A DNA stretch of 64,000 nucleotides from NCBI GenBank assembly GCA_025916675.1, contig CP098402.1, positions 3,405,205-3,469,204 of the forward strand, given 5' to 3'. The notes under the pieces were generated by a model. It ran no database searches. It was not told the DNA's origin and saw nothing but the letters and a program-made list of their open reading frames with translations. The DNA is from Phycisphaera sp. Lineage in GTDB: Bacteria > Planctomycetota > Phycisphaerae > Phycisphaerales > UBA1924. Both the position numbers and the translations under genes were made by a program. This document shows, one piece after another, positions 61,193 to 64,000 of this stretch (position 1 is its first letter; each line of letters starts with the position of its first letter).

Positions 61193-62880
61193 CCATCGGA
61201 GTACTTGCGGCGGTAGGCCTCGTGGGCCTCGACATCACCGATGAGCACCAGCCCGCGGTCGGCCTCGAGCACGGTGGTCGCCGGCGGGTTGGCGACCAGG
61301 CCCGAGTCGTCGCGGTAGCCCACGATGGTACAGCCGGTAGCCTCGCGGATGCCCGAGTCGATGATGCGCTTGCCCGCGACGGACTTGGGCACCTTCACAT
61401 CGAAGATCTCCAGCCCCTGGGCGATGGTCACCATGCGGCCGTGCTGGAGCAGGTTGTAGATCGCGCTCGCGCCGGTGCTCGCGTAGCTCTGCACAAAGTC
61501 GGCACCCGCGCGGTGCAGGGCCGAGACGTGCTTGTCCAAGGTACAGCGGGCGATGACCTCGATGTCTGGCCGCAGCTTGCGACAGAGCAGCGTCAGGTAG
61601 AGGTTCACGTCGTCGTTGTTGCTGGTGATGACCACGGTGGGGGCCTTGCCCAGCCCCGCCGCCTCGAGCACGCGCGGCTCGGCCGCGTCGCCCACGATGG
61701 TCTTCTCGGTATTGGTCACGCGCCGCTCGGATCGCTCGATCATGCGGTAGTCGATGTCGCGCAGCTCGAGCGCCGAGGCCGTCGCCTGGCCGATGCGACC
61801 GTTGCCGATGACGATCACCGGGTCGGCGCTCACGTTGTAGATCGCAAAGTGCTCGTCGTAGTTCTCGAGCTGTTCGGGCGAGCCGGCCAGCAGCAGCACC
61901 GTGCGCTCGTTCACAACCGTGTCGGGCCTGGCCGGCCGGAACACACCGCGGTCCCACAGGCCCACGACGTTCACGCCCAGGTCGCGCAGCCCGTTCTCGC
62001 GCAGGCTCTTGCCGATGAGCGGCGTACGAGCCGCGCTGGCCTCGGCGATGATCAGGTCGTCGAAGCGGGCCACCTCGTGCGTCACGGCGTCGCCGCCCGA
62101 GATGCACCGCGCCAGCGCCTGGCCCATCACGCGGTCGAGCCGAACGACGCCCGTCGCGCCGGCCATCTCCATGATGGGCACCGACGCGCCAAGATCGGCC
62201 GTGGCGAACACGGGCACCGTCTCGCTCACCGCGCGCACGGCGAACGCCACGGCGGTGTCCTGCGCATCGGTACGCGTCGTGGCGACCATCGCGGCGTTGT
62301 CCACGCGTGCGGCTTTGTAGGTCTCGGGGTCGTCGAGGTCGCCGACCATCACGCGAATGTCCTGGTCGTGCAGCTTGCGGGCGTGTTCGACGTCGGGCAC
62401 CAGCACGACGTACTGCTGGCCGATCTGTCCGAGCTTGGCGATGAGCGCCTCGGTCACGGTGTCCAGGTGCGTCAGGATGACATGGTCCTTGGTCTCCGCG
62501 GGAAGCTCACGCGGGGTGCGGGCGGCGGTCTGGGCCTCGATCCATGGCGCATAGAAGAACTGGATGAACATGAACGGCAGCAGCGCGAGGAGGAAGATCG
62601 TGCCGCTGATGACCACGACGATCGAGAACAGCCGTCCGAGGTCGCTCTCGAAGGTGATGTCGCCGAAGCCCAGGGTGCTCATGGTGACCAGCACCCAGTA
62701 CAGCCCGCTGAGCCACGTGTGGTCCTGCCCCTCGTGGTACTCCATGATGAGGTGGAAGAGCACCGTGTGGACGGCCATCAGGCCGACCAGGATCAGCATG
62801 AACCGCGCCAGCACCTTCAGGTTGCGCTGGGTCCGCCGCTGGCTGGTCAGGATCATGATCTGGGCGGCGATGGACTTCAT
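61189..62880 (-). CDS. Potassium channel with tandem RCK (TrkA) domains
   Basis: A 563-residue protein. Two helices (about 27-48 and 84-108) flank the pore helix and filter STLGFGDI (Thr69-Asp74). The cytoplasmic part holds two RCK_N domains (DHVILTHLDTVTEALIAKLG and PVIVIGNGRIGQATASALEL, a GxGxxG nucleotide site) and RCK_C domains after each. Layout matches MthK- or GsuK-like channels gated by ligand binding. The ATG at 62880 is preferred to a TTG two codons upstream. The filter TLGFGD differs from the common TVGYGD, still K+-selective in related channels. Confidence 0.92.
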   Translation of the reverse strand: MKSIAAQIMILTSQRRTQRNLKVLARFMLILVGLMAVHTVLFHLIMEYHEGQDHTWLSGLYWVLVTMSTLGFGDITFESDLGRLFSIVVVISGTIFLLALLPFMFIQFFYAPWIEAQTAARTPRELPAETKDHVILTHLDTVTEALIAKLGQIGQQYVVLVPDVEHARKLHDQDIRVMVGDLDDPETYKAARVDNAAMVATTRTDAQDTAVAFAVRAVSETVPVFATADLGASVPIMEMAGATGVVRLDRVMGQALARCISGGDAVTHEVARFDDLIIAEASAARTPLIGKSLRENGLRDLGVNVVGLWDRGVFRPARPDTVVNERTVLLLAGSPEQLENYDEHFAIYNVSADPVIVIGNGRIGQATASALELRDIDYRMIERSERRVTNTEKTIVGDAAEPRVLEAAGLGKAPTVVITSNNDDVNLYLTLLCRKLRPDIEVIARCTLDKHVSALHRAGADFVQSYASTGASAIYNLLQHGRMVTIAQGLEIFDVKVPKSVAGKRIIDSGIREATGCTIVGYRDDSGLVANPPATTVLEADRGLVLIGDVEAHEAYRRKYSDG

Positions 62881-62919
62881 GGCCAACGGTAGCGGGCGAA
62901 TAAAAGGCGACCACCGCTA

Positions 62920-62949
62920 GATCGAGCAAGCCGATTTGATTGCTCGGTC
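62920..62949. promoter_or_regulatory. Inverted repeat between divergent genes
   Basis: GATCGAGCAA (62920-62929) and TTGCTCGGTC (62940-62949) match at 9 of 10 positions with a 10-base spacer. It lies 40 bases upstream of the K+ channel start and 140 from the tricorn-like gene; it may be a regulator site. Confidence 0.35.
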
Positions 62950-63030
62950 GGGACACAGGGTGGAATCTCGGGCCATGCCCCCCAAATGAACCTGCCGGAC
63001 GGCCCGCCGTGGCGCGTCCCCGCGAGCCCG

Positions 63031-63052
63031 GCCCACCCCCCGAACGGTGGGC
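63031..63052 (+). other. Hairpin in the leader of the tricorn-like gene
   Basis: GCCCACC (63031-63037) and GGTGGGC (63046-63052) form a 7-bp stem, 8-base loop, 36 bases before the start. Role unknown. Confidence 0.4.
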
Positions 63053-63088
63053 TGGTGCCGTACACTGCCCGTTCTGGAGGTGTCTTTT

Positions 63089-64000
63089 ATGGATAAGCGT
63101 CTGACCGTCGTTCCCGTTCTGGCCGCCCAGGCCCTGCTCGTCTCGTGTGCCGGGTCGGCCGAGGTGGGCACCAGCGAGCCGGCCCGCATCGTCGCGGTAT
63201 CGGGGCAACCCCTATCGGCCCGCCAGGGCGGCAACCAGGATGGCGGCGACTACGCCGGCATGCTCCGTTACCCCGCCGTCAGCGACGAGCACATCGTGTT
63301 CTCGTACGGCAACGACCTCTGGCTGGTCTCGCGCGATGGCGGCCAGGCCTCGCCGCTGGCGAGCCCCGACGGCCAGGAACTCTTCCCCCGCTTCAGCCCC
63401 GACGGGTCGAGTGTGGTCTTCCAGGGCAACTACGACGGCGACCGCGACCTGTACACGCTGCCCATCGCCGGCGGCGTGCCCAGCCGCGTGACCCACCACC
63501 CCGCCAACGAGGCGCCCACCCAGTGGCACGACTCGGGCATCATGTTCTTCATGAGCGGCACTGCCGGCCTGGGCCGCCAGCAAGAGATCTTCCGCGTCTC
63601 GCCCGAGGGCGGCCTGCCCGAGCGCATGCCGGTGCCCTACGGCGCCAACGGCGTCTTGAATGACGACGGCACCTGGCTGGCCTACACGCCCATCCAGCGC
63701 GACGCGCGCACCTGGAAGCGGTACCGCGGCGGCATGGCCAGCGATATCTGGCTGTTCAACGTCGACACCAACGAGAGCCGCCAGATCACCGACTGGGAGG
63801 GCACCGACAGCCTGCCCATGTGGCACGGCGATTCGCTGTACTACGTCTCGGACGCCGGCGACGACCACCGCCTGAACATCTGGCGTTACGACGTGGGTAG
63901 CGGCGACCGCACACAGGTGACCACCTTCACCGACAACGACGTGAAGTTCCCATCCATCAGCGCGGGCGACGATGGCACCATCGTCTTCAGCCTTGGCAGC
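63089..64000 (+). CDS. Tricorn-like S41 protease, N-terminal part (3' end outside window)
   Basis: The first 304 residues of an exported protein. A lipoprotein-like signal (MDKRLTVVPVLAAQALLVSCAG, lipobox LVSC) is followed by the start of a six-bladed propeller: LRYPAVSDEHIVFSYGNDLW, LFPRFSPDGSSVVFQGNYDG, PTQWHDSGIMFFMSGT, DIWLFNVDTNESRQITDWEG. This matches tricorn protease homologues, in which propellers gate an S41 protease core; the core itself is beyond the window. A GGAGGT site precedes the ATG at 63089. Confidence 0.87.
   Translation, partial: MDKRLTVVPVLAAQALLVSCAGSAEVGTSEPARIVAVSGQPLSARQGGNQDGGDYAGMLRYPAVSDEHIVFSYGNDLWLVSRDGGQASPLASPDGQELFPRFSPDGSSVVFQGNYDGDRDLYTLPIAGGVPSRVTHHPANEAPTQWHDSGIMFFMSGTAGLGRQQEIFRVSPEGGLPERMPVPYGANGVLNDDGTWLAYTPIQRDARTWKRYRGGMASDIWLFNVDTNESRQITDWEGTDSLPMWHGDSLYYVSDAGDDHRLNIWRYDVGSGDRTQVTTFTDNDVKFPSISAGDDGTIVFSLGS

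Noticed and set aside
60844-62892. 682-residue open frame antisense to the K+ channel gene
   Set aside because: The channel on the other strand has clear motifs; this frame shows none.

Overview
This 64 kb window is GC-rich, densely coded bacterial chromosome. It most likely comes from the Planctomycetota, class Phycisphaerae. Three things point there: five secreted proteins carry the duplicated CRADxDGDGxLxxFDFLxFQN dockerin-like module typical of Phycisphaerae; one protein carries the Planctomycetes-specific TIGR03067-type domain; and the GspE/GspF/PilMNO pilus-secretion cluster is of planctomycete type. There are three tRNA genes (Tyr-GTA, Pro-GGG, Ser-TGA). I see no rRNA operon, CRISPR array, transposase, integrase or prophage.

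Layout. 1-3.0 kb: the end of a surface-polysaccharide locus (WecA/MraY-like phosphosugar transferase, then an O-antigen ligase-like protein). 3.4-7.2 kb: EF-G, a short-form adenylate kinase, an unknown protein. 7.2-14.2 kb: tRNA-Tyr, two large exported proteases (subtilisin-like and gluzincin-like) that share C-terminal modules, tRNA-Pro. 14.2-15.9 kb: a three-part TIGR03067-VOC fusion and a 0.6 kb gap with an orphan intrinsic terminator. 16-23 kb: a Tol/Exb-like envelope operon (TPR protein, ExbB/TolQ, ExbD/TolR, membrane-anchored PD40 propeller protein). 23.2-26.5 kb: cupin, exported hydrolase, SdpR/SdpI regulator-membrane pair with a palindromic operator, PGPGW membrane protein. 26.6-31 kb: tandem duplicated exported alpha/beta hydrolases with N-terminal dockerin-like modules. 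31.4-33.4 kb: receiver plus HD-GYP pair. 33.4-44.7 kb: one long minus-strand operon (sensor kinase, STAS, GspE, GspF, PilM, PilN, PilO, PilP-like, GspG, GspH and three more pseudopilins). 44.8 kb: an isolated nuoA. 45.3-52 kb: a chaperone cluster (groEL1, groES, groEL2, dnaJ, grpE). 52-57.9 kb: fmdB-like, acpS, SseB-like, pentapeptide protein, glnS, glycosyltransferase-methyltransferase fusion. 58-64 kb: exported C39-like/propeller/dockerin protein, Nramp-related transporter, K+ channel with RCK domains, start of a tricorn-like protease.

The most unusual structure is in the chaperone cluster. Two small genes sit exactly in the intergenic junctions groES|groEL2 and groEL2|dnaJ. One encodes a 23S-rRNA-IVS/four-helix-bundle (S23) protein, the other a GxxExxY protein. 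Each is bracketed by inverted arms made of short tandem repeats: four copies of a heptamer RGGCAYY around the first, three copies of an octamer CRCAGAGG around the second. In RNA each pair of arms can fold into a stem that encloses the gene, as in the intervening sequences of 23S rRNA that encode S23 proteins. A 27-bp perfect palindrome lies just upstream of groEL1. I interpret these as insertion cassettes that use operon junctions as landing sites; this is inference from sequence only.

Starts were chosen by Shine-Dalgarno sites, ATGA/GTGA overlaps and leader peptides. Product names come from recognised motifs, not from database searches.
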